64,000 bases of DNA from Streptomyces bacillaris (lineage in GTDB: Bacteria; Actinomycetota; Actinomycetes; Streptomycetales; Streptomycetaceae). The notes beneath the pieces are model-generated. The model was given only the letters and a program-made list of their open reading frames with translations, had not been told where the DNA came from and ran no database searches. The stretch lies in the NCBI RefSeq assembly GCF_003268675.1, contig NZ_CP029378.1, positions 2,232,001 to 2,296,000 of the forward strand, given 5' to 3'. Both the position numbers and the translations under genes were made by a program. Of the stretch, positions 43,523 through 52,662 are shown piece by piece (positions within the stretch are counted from its first letter, which is position 1; each line of letters begins with the position of its first letter).

Positions 43523-43951
43523 ATGCTGACGCGCATCGACCACATCGGAATCGCCTGCTTCGACCTGGACAAGACGGTGGAGTTCTACCGTGCCACGTAC
43601 GGATTCGAGGTGTTCCACAGCGAGATCAACGAGGAGCAGGGCGTCCGGGAGGCCATGCTCAAGATCAACGAGACCTCGGACGGCGGGGCCTCCTACCTCC
43701 AGCTCCTGGAACCCACCCGCGAGGACTCCGCCGTGGGCAAGTGGCTGGCAAAGAATGGGGAAGGCGTGCACCACATCGCCTTCGGTACGGCGGATGTGGA
43801 CGGGGACGCCGCGGACATCCGCGAGAAGGGCGTCCGGGTGCTGTACGACGAGCCCAGGACGGGTTCGATGGGGTCCCGGATCACGTTCCTGCACCCCAAG
43901 GACTGCCACGGCGTCCTCACCGAACTGGTCACGAGCAACCCGGAGCACTGA
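43523..43951 (+). CDS. mce: Methylmalonyl-CoA epimerase
   Basis: Glyoxalase-fold metalloenzyme of 142 residues that interconverts (R)- and (S)-methylmalonyl-CoA. Start at MLTRIDHIGIACFDL, which carries the first metal His (about 6); others are in YLQLLEP and GVHHIAFGT (His about 85), and the final Glu is in GVLTELV. Two betaalphabetabetabeta units are visible. A CATGCT box lies 6 bases before the ATG, so leaderless translation is possible. Divergent from the thiolase-meaB unit, which supports a role in the propionate/methylmalonate path. Confidence 0.92.
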   Translation: MLTRIDHIGIACFDLDKTVEFYRATYGFEVFHSEINEEQGVREAMLKINETSDGGASYLQLLEPTREDSAVGKWLAKNGEGVHHIAFGTADVDGDAADIREKGVRVLYDEPRTGSMGSRITFLHPKDCHGVLTELVTSNPEH

Positions 43952-44154
43952 CCCGGCGCAGACCCGGCCCGGTAGAGTGGGCGGTTCCGGGCCGGGGCCG
44001 GGTCGGGGCCGTACCGCGTCCTCGTCGTTTGTCTGTCACCATTCCCCGGGGACAGCCCGTCGGTGGGCGGTCCTCGTGTGCAGAGTTGCGACCAGGGTTG
44101 GGGTCTCTCCCGCTCGAACAGAGTTGAGAGCTCGGGGAAGGATGGGACCGCGCA

Positions 44155-47100
44155 GTGCGGGGCTACGAAAGCCAGGAGAGCCACCGGGCTGAAGTCGACC
44201 ATCTCTCGCGGTTCGAAGCCGAGATGGACCGGCTGAAGACCGACCGGGAGAAGGCCGTCCAGCACGCCGAGGACCTCGGCTACCAGGTCGAGGTCCTGCG
44301 CGCCAAGCTGCACGAGGCACGCCGCAGCCTGGCCACCCGTCCCGCCTACGACAGCGCGGACATGGGCTACCAGGCCGAACAGCTGCTGCGGAACGCGCAG
44401 ATCCAGGCCGAGCAGTTGCGCAGCGACGCCGAGCGCGAGCTGCGTGAGGCGCGCGCCCAGACGCAGCGCATCCTCCAGGAGCACGCCGAGCACCAGGCGC
44501 GCCTGCAGGCGGAGTTGCACAACGAGGCCGTCCAGCGCAGGCAGCAGCTCGACCAGGAGCTGGCCGAGCGCCGGCAGACCGTCGAGTCCCACGTCAACGA
44601 GAACGTCGCCTGGGCCGAGCAGCTGCGCGCCCGTACCGAGTCGCAGGCCCGTCGGCTGCTGGACGAGTCCCGCGCCGAGGCCGAGCAGGCGCTCGCCGCC
44701 GCCCGGGCCGAGGCGGCGCGGCTGGCCGAGGAGACCCGGCAGCGCGTCGGCTCGGAGGCCGAGGCGGCCCGGGCCGAAGCGGAAGCGATCCTGCTGCGCG
44801 CCCGCAAGGACGCCGAACGCATGCTGGGCGCCGCCTCCGCGCAGGCCCAGGAGGCCACCAGCCACGCGGAGCAGCTGCGCTCCACCACCACGGCGGAGAC
44901 CTCGCAGGCCCGCCAGCAGACGGCCGAGCTGAACCGGGCCGCCGAGCAGCGGCTCCAGGAGGCCGAGACCCGGCTGCGCGAATCCCGGCTGGAGGCCGAG
45001 AAGGTCCTCGCCGAGGCGAAGGACGCGGCCGCCAAGAAGCTGGCCTCCGCCGAGTCGCAGAACGAACAGCGCACCCGTACGGCCAAGTCGGAGATCGCCC
45101 GGCTGGTCGGGGAGGCCACCAAGAGCGCCGAGACGCTCAAGGAGGAGGCCGAGCAGGCCCTCGCCGACGCCCGCGCCGAGGCCGAGCGGCTGGTCGCGGA
45201 GGCCGCCGAGAAGGCCCGTACGGCAGCGGCCGAGGACGCGGCGGCCCAGCTCGCCAAGGCGGCCCGGGGCGCCGAGGAGGTGCTCACCAAGGCCTCCGAG
45301 GACGCGGAGTCCACCACGAAGGCGGCGCGCGAGGAGGCCGAGCGGATCCGCCGCGAGGCGGAGGCCGAGGCGGACCGGCTGCGCGGCGAGGCGGCCGAGC
45401 AGGCCGACGAGCTCAAGGGCGCGGCCAAGGACGACACCAAGGAGTACCGGGCCAAGACGGTCGAGCTCCAGGAGGAGGCCCGCCGGCTGCGCGGCGAGGC
45501 CGAGCAGCTGCGCTCCGAGGCGGTCGCCGAGGGCGAGCGGATCCGGGGCGAGGCCCGCCGCGAGGCGGTCCAGCTGCTGGAGGAGGGCGCCCGCAAGGCG
45601 GAGGAGCTGCTGACCGAGGCGCGCTCGGACGCCGACGAGCTGCGCACCAAGGCCAGCGGCGAGAGCGAGCGCATCCGCGCCGAGGCCGCCGAGCGGGCCG
45701 CCGCCCTGCGCAAGCAGGCCGACGAGACGCTGGAGCGCACCCGCGCCGAGGCCGAGAAGCTGCGGGCCGAGGCCGAGGAGCAGGCGGAGGCCACCACCGC
45801 CGAGGCCGAGCGGGCCGCGGCCACCCTGCGCGAGGAGACCGAGCGCGCGGTCGCCGCCCGGCAGGCCGAGGCCGCCGACGAGCTGGAGCGGCTGCACACC
45901 GAGGCCGAGGCCCGGCTCGCCGCCGCCGAGGAGGCGCTCGGCGAGGCCCGTACGGAGGCGGAGCGGATCCGCCGCGAGACGGCCGAGGAGACCGAGCGGC
46001 AGCGCACGGAGACCGCCGAGCGTGTCCGTACGCTGACCGAGCAGGCCGAGGCGGAGGCCGAGCGGCTCCGTGACGAGGCCGCGGCGGACGCCTCCCAGTC
46101 GCGGGCCGAGGGCGAGAACATCGCCGTACGGCTGCGCAGTGAGGCCGCCGCCGAGGCGGAGCGGCTGAAGACCGAGGCGCAGGAGACCGCAGACCGGGTG
46201 CGCGCGGAGGCCGCGGCCGCCGCCGAGCGGGTCGGTGCCGAGGCGGCCGAGGCACTGGAGGCCGCCCAGGAGGAGGCCACGCGCCGCCGCCGGGAGGCCG
46301 AGGAGATCCTCGGCGCGGCCCGTACGGAGGCGGGGCAGGAGCGCGAGCGGGCCCGCGAGCAGAGCGAGGAGCTGCTGGCCTCCGCCCGGAAGCGGGTGGA
46401 GGAGGCGCAGGCCGAGGCGCAGCGGCTGGTCGAGGAGGCGGACGCCCGGGCCACCGAGCTGGTCGCGGCGGCCGAGCAGACCGCCCAGCAGGTGCGGGAC
46501 TCCGTGGCCGGGCTCCAGGAGCAGGCCGAGGAGGAGATCGCCGGGCTGCGCTCGACCGCCGAGCATGTCGCGGAGCGCACCCGTACGGAGGCGCAGGAGG
46601 AGGCGGACCGGGTCCGCTCCGACGCGCACGCCGAGCGGGACCGGGCCTCCGAGGACGCGAGCCGCATCCGCCGGGAGGCGGGCGCGGAGGCGGACCGGCT
46701 GCGGCAGGAGGCGCACGAGGAGGCCGAGGCGGCGAAGGCGCTGGCCGAGCGTACGGTCTCCGAGGCGATCGCGGAGTCCGAGCGGCTGCGCGCGGACACC
46801 TCCGAGTACAGCCAGCGGGTGCGTACGGAGGCCTCCGACGCCCTGGCGTCGGCGGAGCAGGACGCGTCGAAGGCGCGGGCCGAGGCCCGGCAGGACGCCA
46901 ACCGGATCCGTTCGGAGGCGGCGGCCCAGTCGGACCGGCTCATCGGCGAGGCGACGACCGAGAGCGAGCGCATCCGCACGGAGGCCGCCCAGTCGTCCGA
47001 GCAGCTCGTCGTGGAGGCCACCACCGAGGCCAACCGGCGCCGCAAGGACGCGAACGAGCAGGCCGACCGGCTGCTGGCCGAGGCCACCGAGGAGGCCGAG

Positions 47101-48045
47101 CGGCTGCGTACGGAGGCGGCCGAGCACCTCGGCTCCGCGCAGGAGCACGCCGCCCGCACCCGCGAGGAGGCCGAACAGCTGCGCGCCGAGGCGGAGTCGG
47201 CGGCCGAGGAGCTGCGCTCGCAGGGCCGCCAGGAGGCGGACCGGGTGCTGGACGAGGCGCGCGAGGCGGCGGCCAAGCGCCGGGCGGACGCGGCCGAGCA
47301 GGCGGACCAGCTCATCAACAAGGCCCGGGAGGAGGCGCTGCGTACGGCCACCGAGGCGGAGACGCAGGCCGACACCATGGTCGGCGCGGCCCGCAAGGAG
47401 GCCCAGCGGATCACCTCCGAGGCGACCGTCGAGGGCAACTCCCTGGTGGAGCGGGCCCGTACGGACGCCGACGAGCTGCTGGTGGGTGCCCGCCGCGACG
47501 CGACCCAGATCCGGGAGCGGGCCGAGGCGCAGCGGGCCCGGCTGGAGAGCGAGATCGAGGAGCTGCACGAGCGGGCCCGCCGGGAGACGTCCGAGCAGAT
47601 GAAGACCGCCGGCGAGCGGGTCGACCATCTGATGAAGGCGGCGACCGAGCAGCGCGACGAGGCCGAGGCGAAGGCCAAGGAGCTGCTGGCGGAGGCCAAT
47701 TCGGAGGCGAGCAAGGTCCGGATCGCCGCGGTGAAACGGGCCGAGTCGCTGCTCAAGGAGGCCGAGACCAAGAAGGCCGAGCTGATCCGCGAGGCGGAGA
47801 AGCTGCGGGCCGACGCGGCGGCCGAGGCCGAGAAGACGGTCGCCGAGGGCAAACGCGAGCTGGATGTCCTGGTGCGCAGGCGCGAGGACATCAATACGGA
47901 GATCTCCCGTGTCCAGGACGTGCTGGAGGCGTTGGAGTCTTTCGAGACTCCCAACGGGGGCGGCAAACCCGCGGGTGGATCGGCGGGCGGCAAGGCCCCT
48001 GCGACGGCGGGCACCCGGTCGGGGGGCAAGTCCTCGGAGAGGTGA
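44155..48045 (+). CDS. scy: Scy, giant coiled-coil polarity scaffold
   Basis: 1296 residues, almost wholly coiled coil rich in Glu, Ala and Arg. The N-terminal about 70 residues (LSRFEAEMDRLKTDREKAVQH, EDLGYQVEVLRAKLHEARR) are heptad-like, and the rest follows hendecad-based repeats of about 51 residues, seen as recurring units like EAERLRTEAAE. The last 40 residues are Gly/Ser/Lys-rich. Scy assembles the tip-organising centre with DivIVA and FilP and controls branching. The GTG start has GGAAGG about 13 bases upstream, rather far. Directly upstream of filP, the diagnostic pairing. Confidence 0.95.
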   Translation: MRGYESQESHRAEVDHLSRFEAEMDRLKTDREKAVQHAEDLGYQVEVLRAKLHEARRSLATRPAYDSADMGYQAEQLLRNAQIQAEQLRSDAERELREARAQTQRILQEHAEHQARLQAELHNEAVQRRQQLDQELAERRQTVESHVNENVAWAEQLRARTESQARRLLDESRAEAEQALAAARAEAARLAEETRQRVGSEAEAARAEAEAILLRARKDAERMLGAASAQAQEATSHAEQLRSTTTAETSQARQQTAELNRAAEQRLQEAETRLRESRLEAEKVLAEAKDAAAKKLASAESQNEQRTRTAKSEIARLVGEATKSAETLKEEAEQALADARAEAERLVAEAAEKARTAAAEDAAAQLAKAARGAEEVLTKASEDAESTTKAAREEAERIRREAEAEADRLRGEAAEQADELKGAAKDDTKEYRAKTVELQEEARRLRGEAEQLRSEAVAEGERIRGEARREAVQLLEEGARKAEELLTEARSDADELRTKASGESERIRAEAAERAAALRKQADETLERTRAEAEKLRAEAEEQAEATTAEAERAAATLREETERAVAARQAEAADELERLHTEAEARLAAAEEALGEARTEAERIRRETAEETERQRTETAERVRTLTEQAEAEAERLRDEAAADASQSRAEGENIAVRLRSEAAAEAERLKTEAQETADRVRAEAAAAAERVGAEAAEALEAAQEEATRRRREAEEILGAARTEAGQERERAREQSEELLASARKRVEEAQAEAQRLVEEADARATELVAAAEQTAQQVRDSVAGLQEQAEEEIAGLRSTAEHVAERTRTEAQEEADRVRSDAHAERDRASEDASRIRREAGAEADRLRQEAHEEAEAAKALAERTVSEAIAESERLRADTSEYSQRVRTEASDALASAEQDASKARAEARQDANRIRSEAAAQSDRLIGEATTESERIRTEAAQSSEQLVVEATTEANRRRKDANEQADRLLAEATEEAERLRTEAAEHLGSAQEHAARTREEAEQLRAEAESAAEELRSQGRQEADRVLDEAREAAAKRRADAAEQADQLINKAREEALRTATEAETQADTMVGAARKEAQRITSEATVEGNSLVERARTDADELLVGARRDATQIRERAEAQRARLESEIEELHERARRETSEQMKTAGERVDHLMKAATEQRDEAEAKAKELLAEANSEASKVRIAAVKRAESLLKEAETKKAELIREAEKLRADAAAEAEKTVAEGKRELDVLVRRREDINTEISRVQDVLEALESFETPNGGGKPAGGSAGGKAPATAGTRSGGKSSER

Positions 48046-48347
48046 GCGGCGGCGGCCGTACGGGGAGGTCCGGCGGACGCACGGGGGGGGGGAACGCGGT
48101 GGAGACGTACGGGGGAGCGCACGGAAGACTTACGGGGGAGAAACAGAGGATGTCCGGCGGGGAGCAGGCGTTCGGGGGCGCGTGCTTCGTCATGGACATT
48201 CAACCCTTCGAGTGGCAAGCACTCCGGGGGTCAGCCACTCAAAAGGGGTGTCATTCTCCAGATCAAACCGGCATCTGCACGCTGACACGCCGCTATGGCC
48301 CCTAGGATTCCCCTATCACCTCACCGGTCTCATTCGACAGGAACCCC
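48046..48347 (+). promoter_or_regulatory. scy-filP intergenic region with G-runs
   Basis: 302 bases. It holds a run of ten G at 48083-48092, two copies of TACGGGGGAG (48108-48117, 48131-48140) with a related copy at 48059, an inverted repeat GAGTGGC/GCCACTC (48210-48216, 48234-48240), and a TAGGAT box at 48304-48309 that may be the filP -10. The G-runs could fold into a quadruplex in the scy 3' or filP 5' region. Confidence 0.55.
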
Positions 48348-49286
48348 ATGAGTGACCCTTCCTCCCCCTTCGGCTTCGAGCTCGTGCGACGTGGTTACGA
48401 CCGCGGTCAGGTGGACGACCGCATTACCAAGCTCGTCGCCGACCGTGATAGCGCGCTCGCCCGCATCACGTCTCTGGAAAAGCGCATCGAGGAGCTGCAC
48501 CTCGAGACGCAGAACGCCCAGGCCCAGGTGAACGACGCGGAGCCGTCGTACGCCGGGCTCGGTGCCCGTGTCGAGAAGATCCTCCGCCTCGCCGAGGAGG
48601 AGGCCAAGGACCTGCGTGAGGAGGCCCGTCGGGCCGCCGAGCAGCACCGTGAGCTGGCCGAGTCGGCCGCGCAGCAGGTGCGCAACGACGCCGAGTCGTT
48701 CGCCGCCGAGCGCAAGGCGAAGGCCGAGGACGAGGGCGTCCGCATCGTCGAGAAGGCCCAGGGCGAGGCGAACACGCTCCGCGCCGACGCCCAGAAGGAC
48801 GCCCAGCAGAAGCGCGAGGAGGCCGACGCCCTCTTCGAGGAGACCCGCGCCAAGGCCGCGCAGGCCGCCGCCGACTTCGAGACGAACCTCGCCAAGCGGC
48901 GCGAGCAGTCGGAGCGCGACCTCGCGTCCCGTCAGGCCAAGGCCGAGAAGCGGCTCGCGGAGATCGAGCACCGCGCCGAGCAGCTCCGCCTGGAGGCCGA
49001 GAAGCTCCGTACGGACGCCGAGCGCCGGGCCCGCCAGACGGTGGAGACCGCGCAGCGCCAGGCCGAGGACATCGTGGCCGACGCCAACGCCAAGGCCGAC
49101 CGGATCCGCAGCGAATCGGAGCGCGAGCTGGCGGCGCTCACCAACCGCCGCGACTCCATCAACGCGCAGCTGACCAACGTCCGCGAGATGCTGGCCACGC
49201 TGACCGGTGCCGCGGTGGCCGCCGCCGGCTCCCCGGTGGACGACGAGCCCGCCCAGCGCGGTGTTCCGGCCCAGCAGACCCGCTGA
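48348..49286 (+). CDS. filP: FilP, intermediate-filament-like coiled-coil protein
   Basis: 312 residues. A DivIVA-like N-terminal motif (GFELVRRGYDRGQVDDRITKL) precedes a short coil and the main hendecad coiled coil from about residue 75 to 270, with a short polar tail. It forms cytoplasmic filaments that stiffen hyphae near the tip and interacts with DivIVA and Scy. The ATG follows CAGGAA by about 6 bases. It probably has its own promoter (TAGGAT at 48304). Shares repeat chemistry with Scy, suggesting common ancestry. Confidence 0.96.
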   Translation: MSDPSSPFGFELVRRGYDRGQVDDRITKLVADRDSALARITSLEKRIEELHLETQNAQAQVNDAEPSYAGLGARVEKILRLAEEEAKDLREEARRAAEQHRELAESAAQQVRNDAESFAAERKAKAEDEGVRIVEKAQGEANTLRADAQKDAQQKREEADALFEETRAKAAQAAADFETNLAKRREQSERDLASRQAKAEKRLAEIEHRAEQLRLEAEKLRTDAERRARQTVETAQRQAEDIVADANAKADRIRSESERELAALTNRRDSINAQLTNVREMLATLTGAAVAAAGSPVDDEPAQRGVPAQQTR

Positions 49287-49311
49287 CCTCCCCCGCGGCG
49301 GTTTCTTCCGT

Positions 49312-49350
49312 GCGCCCGGCTCCCCCTCTTTTGTGGGTGGCGCCGGGCGC
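49312..49350 (+). terminator. Terminator after filP
   Basis: Stem GCGCCCGGC (49312-49320) with its complement (49342-49350); the 21-base loop contains CCCCC and GTGGG that can extend pairing and a TTTT run. It ends 22 bases before the next ATG, so it also lies at the promoter of the ABC operon. Confidence 0.6.
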
Positions 49351-49372
49351 GCGGGCGTTCTAGCGTGTGCGC

Positions 49373-50437
49373 ATGATCGAGCTTGAGGGACTGACCAAAC
49401 GATTCGGCAGTAAAGTCGCCGTCGACCAGCTGACATTCCAGGTCAGACCAGGCGTGGTGACAGGTTTTCTGGGGCCGAACGGGGCCGGCAAGTCCACCAC
49501 GATGCGGATGATGCTCGATCTGGACAACCCGACCAGCGGTACGGTCCGCATCGACGGCAAGCACTACAACGAGCTGCAGGAACCGCTGAAGTACATCGGG
49601 GCGTTGCTGGACGCCAAGTCGATGCACGGCGGCCGCAGCGCCTACAACAACCTCCTCTGTCTGGCGCAGAGCAACCGCATCCCGCGCAGCCGGGTGGACG
49701 AGGTGCTCGACACCGTCGGCCTGAGCGCGGTCGCGAAGAAGAAGTCCAAGGGCTTCTCCCTCGGCATGGGCCAGCGCCTCGGGATCGCCTCGGCCCTGCT
49801 GGGCGACCCCGAGATCCTGATGTTCGACGAGCCGGTCAACGGTCTCGACCCCGAGGGCATCCACTGGATCCGCAACCTGATGAAGGCGCTCGCCGCCGAG
49901 GGCCGGACCATCTTCGTGTCCTCGCACCTGATGAGCGAAATGGCGCTGACCGCCGACCACTTGATCGTGATCGGCCAGGGCAGGCTCCTCGCGGACACCT
50001 CGATGGCCGACTTCATCCACGAGAACTCCCGCAGTTACGTACGGCTGCGCTCGCCGCAGCAGGAGCGACTGCGGGACGTGCTCCACCAGGAGGGGTTCAC
50101 CGCCGTCGAGGCGGAGGGCGGTGTGCTGGAGATCGACGGCGCCACCACCGAGGCGCTCGGTGAGCTGGCCGCCCGTCACCAGGTGGTGCTGCACGAGCTG
50201 AGCGCGCAGCGGGCCTCGCTGGAGGAGGCGTTCATGCAGATGACCGCCGGCTCCGTGGAGTACCACGCGCACTCCGGCCCCGGCGGGGCGCTGCCTCCAC
50301 CGGGAGCCGCGGCGGCCGGGGCCGCCGGAGCGGTGGGAGCGGGCTGGGGCGAGGGCTGGAACAAGCCGGGCTCCGCCGACCCCGGGTCCACCGCGGGCAC
50401 CGAAGGCACCACCGGCAGCACGAACGAGGGGGCCTGA
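49373..50437 (+). CDS. ABC transporter ATP-binding protein 1
   Basis: 354 residues. Walker A FLGPNGAGKSTTM, signature-like FSLGMGQRLGIASALLG (in place of LSGGQ), Walker B ILMFDEPVNGLDPEG, and switch His in VSSHLMSEM. After about 235 comes a DrrA-like accessory domain and a Gly/Ala/Thr-rich tail. TAGCGT lies 6 bases before the ATG (leaderless). The gene is 5 bases from its permease partner. The second ATPase at 51502 is a close paralogue. The system type is ABC-2-like export, with unknown cargo. Confidence 0.9.
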   Translation: MIELEGLTKRFGSKVAVDQLTFQVRPGVVTGFLGPNGAGKSTTMRMMLDLDNPTSGTVRIDGKHYNELQEPLKYIGALLDAKSMHGGRSAYNNLLCLAQSNRIPRSRVDEVLDTVGLSAVAKKKSKGFSLGMGQRLGIASALLGDPEILMFDEPVNGLDPEGIHWIRNLMKALAAEGRTIFVSSHLMSEMALTADHLIVIGQGRLLADTSMADFIHENSRSYVRLRSPQQERLRDVLHQEGFTAVEAEGGVLEIDGATTEALGELAARHQVVLHELSAQRASLEEAFMQMTAGSVEYHAHSGPGGALPPPGAAAAGAAGAVGAGWGEGWNKPGSADPGSTAGTEGTTGSTNEGA

Positions 50438-50442
50438 CGACC

Positions 50443-51222
50443 ATGGCTTCGGTACCCGCAGTCCTCAACTCCGAGTGGACCAAGATCCGCACGGTCTCCT
50501 CCACCACCTGGACGCTCATCTGCGCGTTCGCCGTCACGGTCGCCATGAGCGCGGCCCTCTGCGCCCTGCTGAACGCGACGTTCGACGACCTCTCGGAGGC
50601 CGAGCAGGTCACCTTCGACCCGACGCTGGTCAGCTTCTCCGGGACGGTTCTCGGCCAGCTCGCCATGGTCGTGTTCGGGGTGCTCGTGGTCGGTACGGAG
50701 TACAGCTCCGGCATGATCCGCACCTCGCTGGCGGCCGTGCCGCAGCGCGGCACACTCCTCTTCAGCAAGATCACCGTGGCCGGTGCCCTGGCCCTCGCGG
50801 TCGGCCTGCTCACCAGCTTCGTCTCGTTCTTCCTCGGCCAGGCGCTGCTGGGCGACCGGGGCACGACCCTCGGCGAGGAGAACGTCCTGCGCGCGGTGGT
50901 CGGCGCCGGGCTCTACATGGGGCTGATCGCGATCTTCTCCATGGGCGTCGCGGCGATGCTGCGCAGCTCCATGCTCTCGCTCGGCATCCTGATGCCGTTC
51001 TTCTTCCTGGTCTCGCAGATCCTGATCGCGGTGCCGTACGCGAAGGACGTCGCCCGGTACTTCCCGGACCAGGCCGGGTCGAAGATCATGCAGGTCGTCC
51101 CGGACGCGATGGGCAGTGGCACCGCTCCGTACGGGCCCTGGGCCGGGCTCGGGATCATGGTCGCCTGGGTGGCGGCCTCGGTGCTCGGCGGCTACCTGGT
51201 CCTGAAGAACCGGGACGCGTAG
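50443..51222 (+). CDS. ABC-2-type permease 1
   Basis: 259 residues, six helices. The opening NSEWTKIRTVSSTTWTLI is the short amphipathic start typical of actinobacterial ABC-2 permeases, followed by TLICAFAVTVAMSAALCALL, LGQLAMVVFGVLVVGTEYSSGMI, GALALAVGLLTSFVSFFLG, LYMGLIAIFSMGVAAML, LGILMPFFFLVSQILIAV and GLGIMVAWVAASVLGGYLVL. It pairs with the ATPase just upstream. It is followed by a strong hairpin at 51281-51321. Confidence 0.88.
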   Translation: MASVPAVLNSEWTKIRTVSSTTWTLICAFAVTVAMSAALCALLNATFDDLSEAEQVTFDPTLVSFSGTVLGQLAMVVFGVLVVGTEYSSGMIRTSLAAVPQRGTLLFSKITVAGALALAVGLLTSFVSFFLGQALLGDRGTTLGEENVLRAVVGAGLYMGLIAIFSMGVAAMLRSSMLSLGILMPFFFLVSQILIAVPYAKDVARYFPDQAGSKIMQVVPDAMGSGTAPYGPWAGLGIMVAWVAASVLGGYLVLKNRDA

Positions 51223-51280
51223 CACCGCCGCGCGACTCTCCGGCAGGCATCCCGAGCCTCCGGCAGGCGCAGGAGCGGCC

Positions 51281-51321
51281 CGGAACGGCCCGTCACGCAC
51301 GACGCGTGGCGGGCCGTTCCG
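51281..51321 (+). terminator. Terminator between the two ABC pairs
   Basis: 18-bp stem with one G-T pair (51281-51298 with 51304-51321), 5-base loop, 59 bases after the first permease. It separates two paralogous operons. Confidence 0.85.
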
Positions 51322-51332
51322 CGTGGGAGCAC

Positions 51333-51375
51333 CGCGCGAGGCGTGACCGGCGGATCCCGCGCGACGCGTGACCGG
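51333..51375. repeat. 18-bp direct repeat in ABC promoter region
   Basis: CGCGCGAGGCGTGACCGG at 51333-51350 and the same with one change (C for G) at 51358-51375, spaced 25 bases, upstream of the second ABC operon. It may be a tandem regulator site; the purpose is unknown. Confidence 0.45.
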
Positions 51376-51501
51376 TCGCTCGCAGCGTGTGCGGAACTTG
51401 GCCGGAACCGTCAGGGCCTGGTTATCCTCCTAACTCTTACGGGGGGTGTGCGGCCAGGCGGCCCCAGCCCCGACCACAGAGTGAGTCGATGGGGCTGGAG
51501 C

Positions 51502-52662
51502 ATGATCGAGGCAGTCGGCCTGACCAAGCGCTACGGCGCGAAGACGGCCGTGGACGACCTTTCCTTCCAGGTGCGACCGGGGTTGGTCACCGGCTTCCTC
51601 GGTCCCAACGGGTCGGGCAAATCCACCACCATGCGCATGATCCTCGGCCTGGACCGCCCGACGGCCGGCCATGTCACGATCGGCGGCCACCCCTACCGCA
51701 GCCTGCCGAACGCGCCGCGCCAGGTGGGCGCCCTGCTCGACGCCAAGGCCGTGCACGGCGGCCGGACCGCCCGTACCCATCTGCTCTCGCTGGCCCAGCT
51801 GGCCGGCATCCCGGCCCGGCGGGTCGACGAGGTCCTCGGGGTCGTCGGCCTCCAGGACGTGGCCAAGCGGCGCTCCAGCGGCTTCTCGCTCGGCATGGGG
51901 CAGCGGCTCGGCATCGCCGCCGCGCTCCTCGGCGACCCCCAGGTGCTGCTCTTCGACGAGCCGGTCAACGGGCTGGACCCCGAGGGCATCCACTGGGTCC
52001 GCAACCTGATGAAGACGCTGGCCGCCGAGGGACGTACGGTCTTCGTCTCCTCCCACCTCATGAGCGAGATGGCCCTCACCGCCGACCATCTGATCGTGAT
52101 CGGGCGCGGCCGGCTGCTCTCCGACATGAGCGTCACCGACTTCATCTCGGCCAACTCCGCCGACTTCGCCCGGGTCCGAGTCCCGGAGAACTCCCCCGAG
52201 GAGCGCGAGAAGCTCACCTCCTCGCTGATCGAGGCGGGCGGCAGCGTGCTCTCCGAGCCGGACGGCGCCCTGCGCGTCACCGGCCTCCCGCTGCCGAGGA
52301 TCAGCGATCTGGCGCACGCCGCCGACGTACGGCTCTGGGAGCTGTCACCGCACCGGGCCTCGCTGGAGGAGGCGTACATGCGGATGACGCAGGGCGTGGT
52401 GGACTACCGCTCGACGGACGACGCCAAGGCCGGGCTCGTGGAGCTGCCGGAGGCGCCGTACGGGCCCTACGGAGACCCCCTGACGGGTCACTACGGGGCC
52501 GAGCCCGGCTACGGGCCGCCCGAGCCGGCGCAGGCGCCCCAGCAGAACTGGTACGTTCCGCCGCCGCCCGGCGAGAACCCGTACGCCAAGCCCGTGACCG
52601 CCCCCGCCCCCTCCCCCGCCGCCCCGGCCGGGGAGCAGAAGACCAGCGAGGACCCCCGATGA
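51502..52662 (+). CDS. ABC transporter ATP-binding protein 2
   Basis: 386 residues, paralogue of the ATPase at 49373. Walker A FLGPNGSGKSTTM, FSLGMGQRLGIAAALLG, VLLFDEPVNGLDPEG, VSSHLMSEM. The C-terminal 80 residues are Pro/Gly/Tyr-rich (EAPYGPYGDPLTGHYG, YVPPPPGENPYAKPV) and unlike the tail of copy 1. Start at MIEAVGLTKRYGA; an in-frame GTG at 51481 is possible. The TATCCT at 51423-51428 may be its -10. It overlaps the permease start by ATGA. Confidence 0.9.
   Translation: MIEAVGLTKRYGAKTAVDDLSFQVRPGLVTGFLGPNGSGKSTTMRMILGLDRPTAGHVTIGGHPYRSLPNAPRQVGALLDAKAVHGGRTARTHLLSLAQLAGIPARRVDEVLGVVGLQDVAKRRSSGFSLGMGQRLGIAAALLGDPQVLLFDEPVNGLDPEGIHWVRNLMKTLAAEGRTVFVSSHLMSEMALTADHLIVIGRGRLLSDMSVTDFISANSADFARVRVPENSPEEREKLTSSLIEAGGSVLSEPDGALRVTGLPLPRISDLAHAADVRLWELSPHRASLEEAYMRMTQGVVDYRSTDDAKAGLVELPEAPYGPYGDPLTGHYGAEPGYGPPEPAQAPQQNWYVPPPPGENPYAKPVTAPAPSPAAPAGEQKTSEDPR

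Noticed and set aside
43693..47628. Open frame of 1311 codons on the minus strand across scy
   Set aside because: It is antisense to a repetitive coiled-coil gene; the Leu/Gly/Arg repeats are the reverse image of Glu/Ala/Arg codons, with no start signal.
44367..48218. Open frame of 1283 codons, Ser/Ala/Arg-rich, minus strand
   Set aside because: A second antisense shadow of scy caused by GC-skewed codons.
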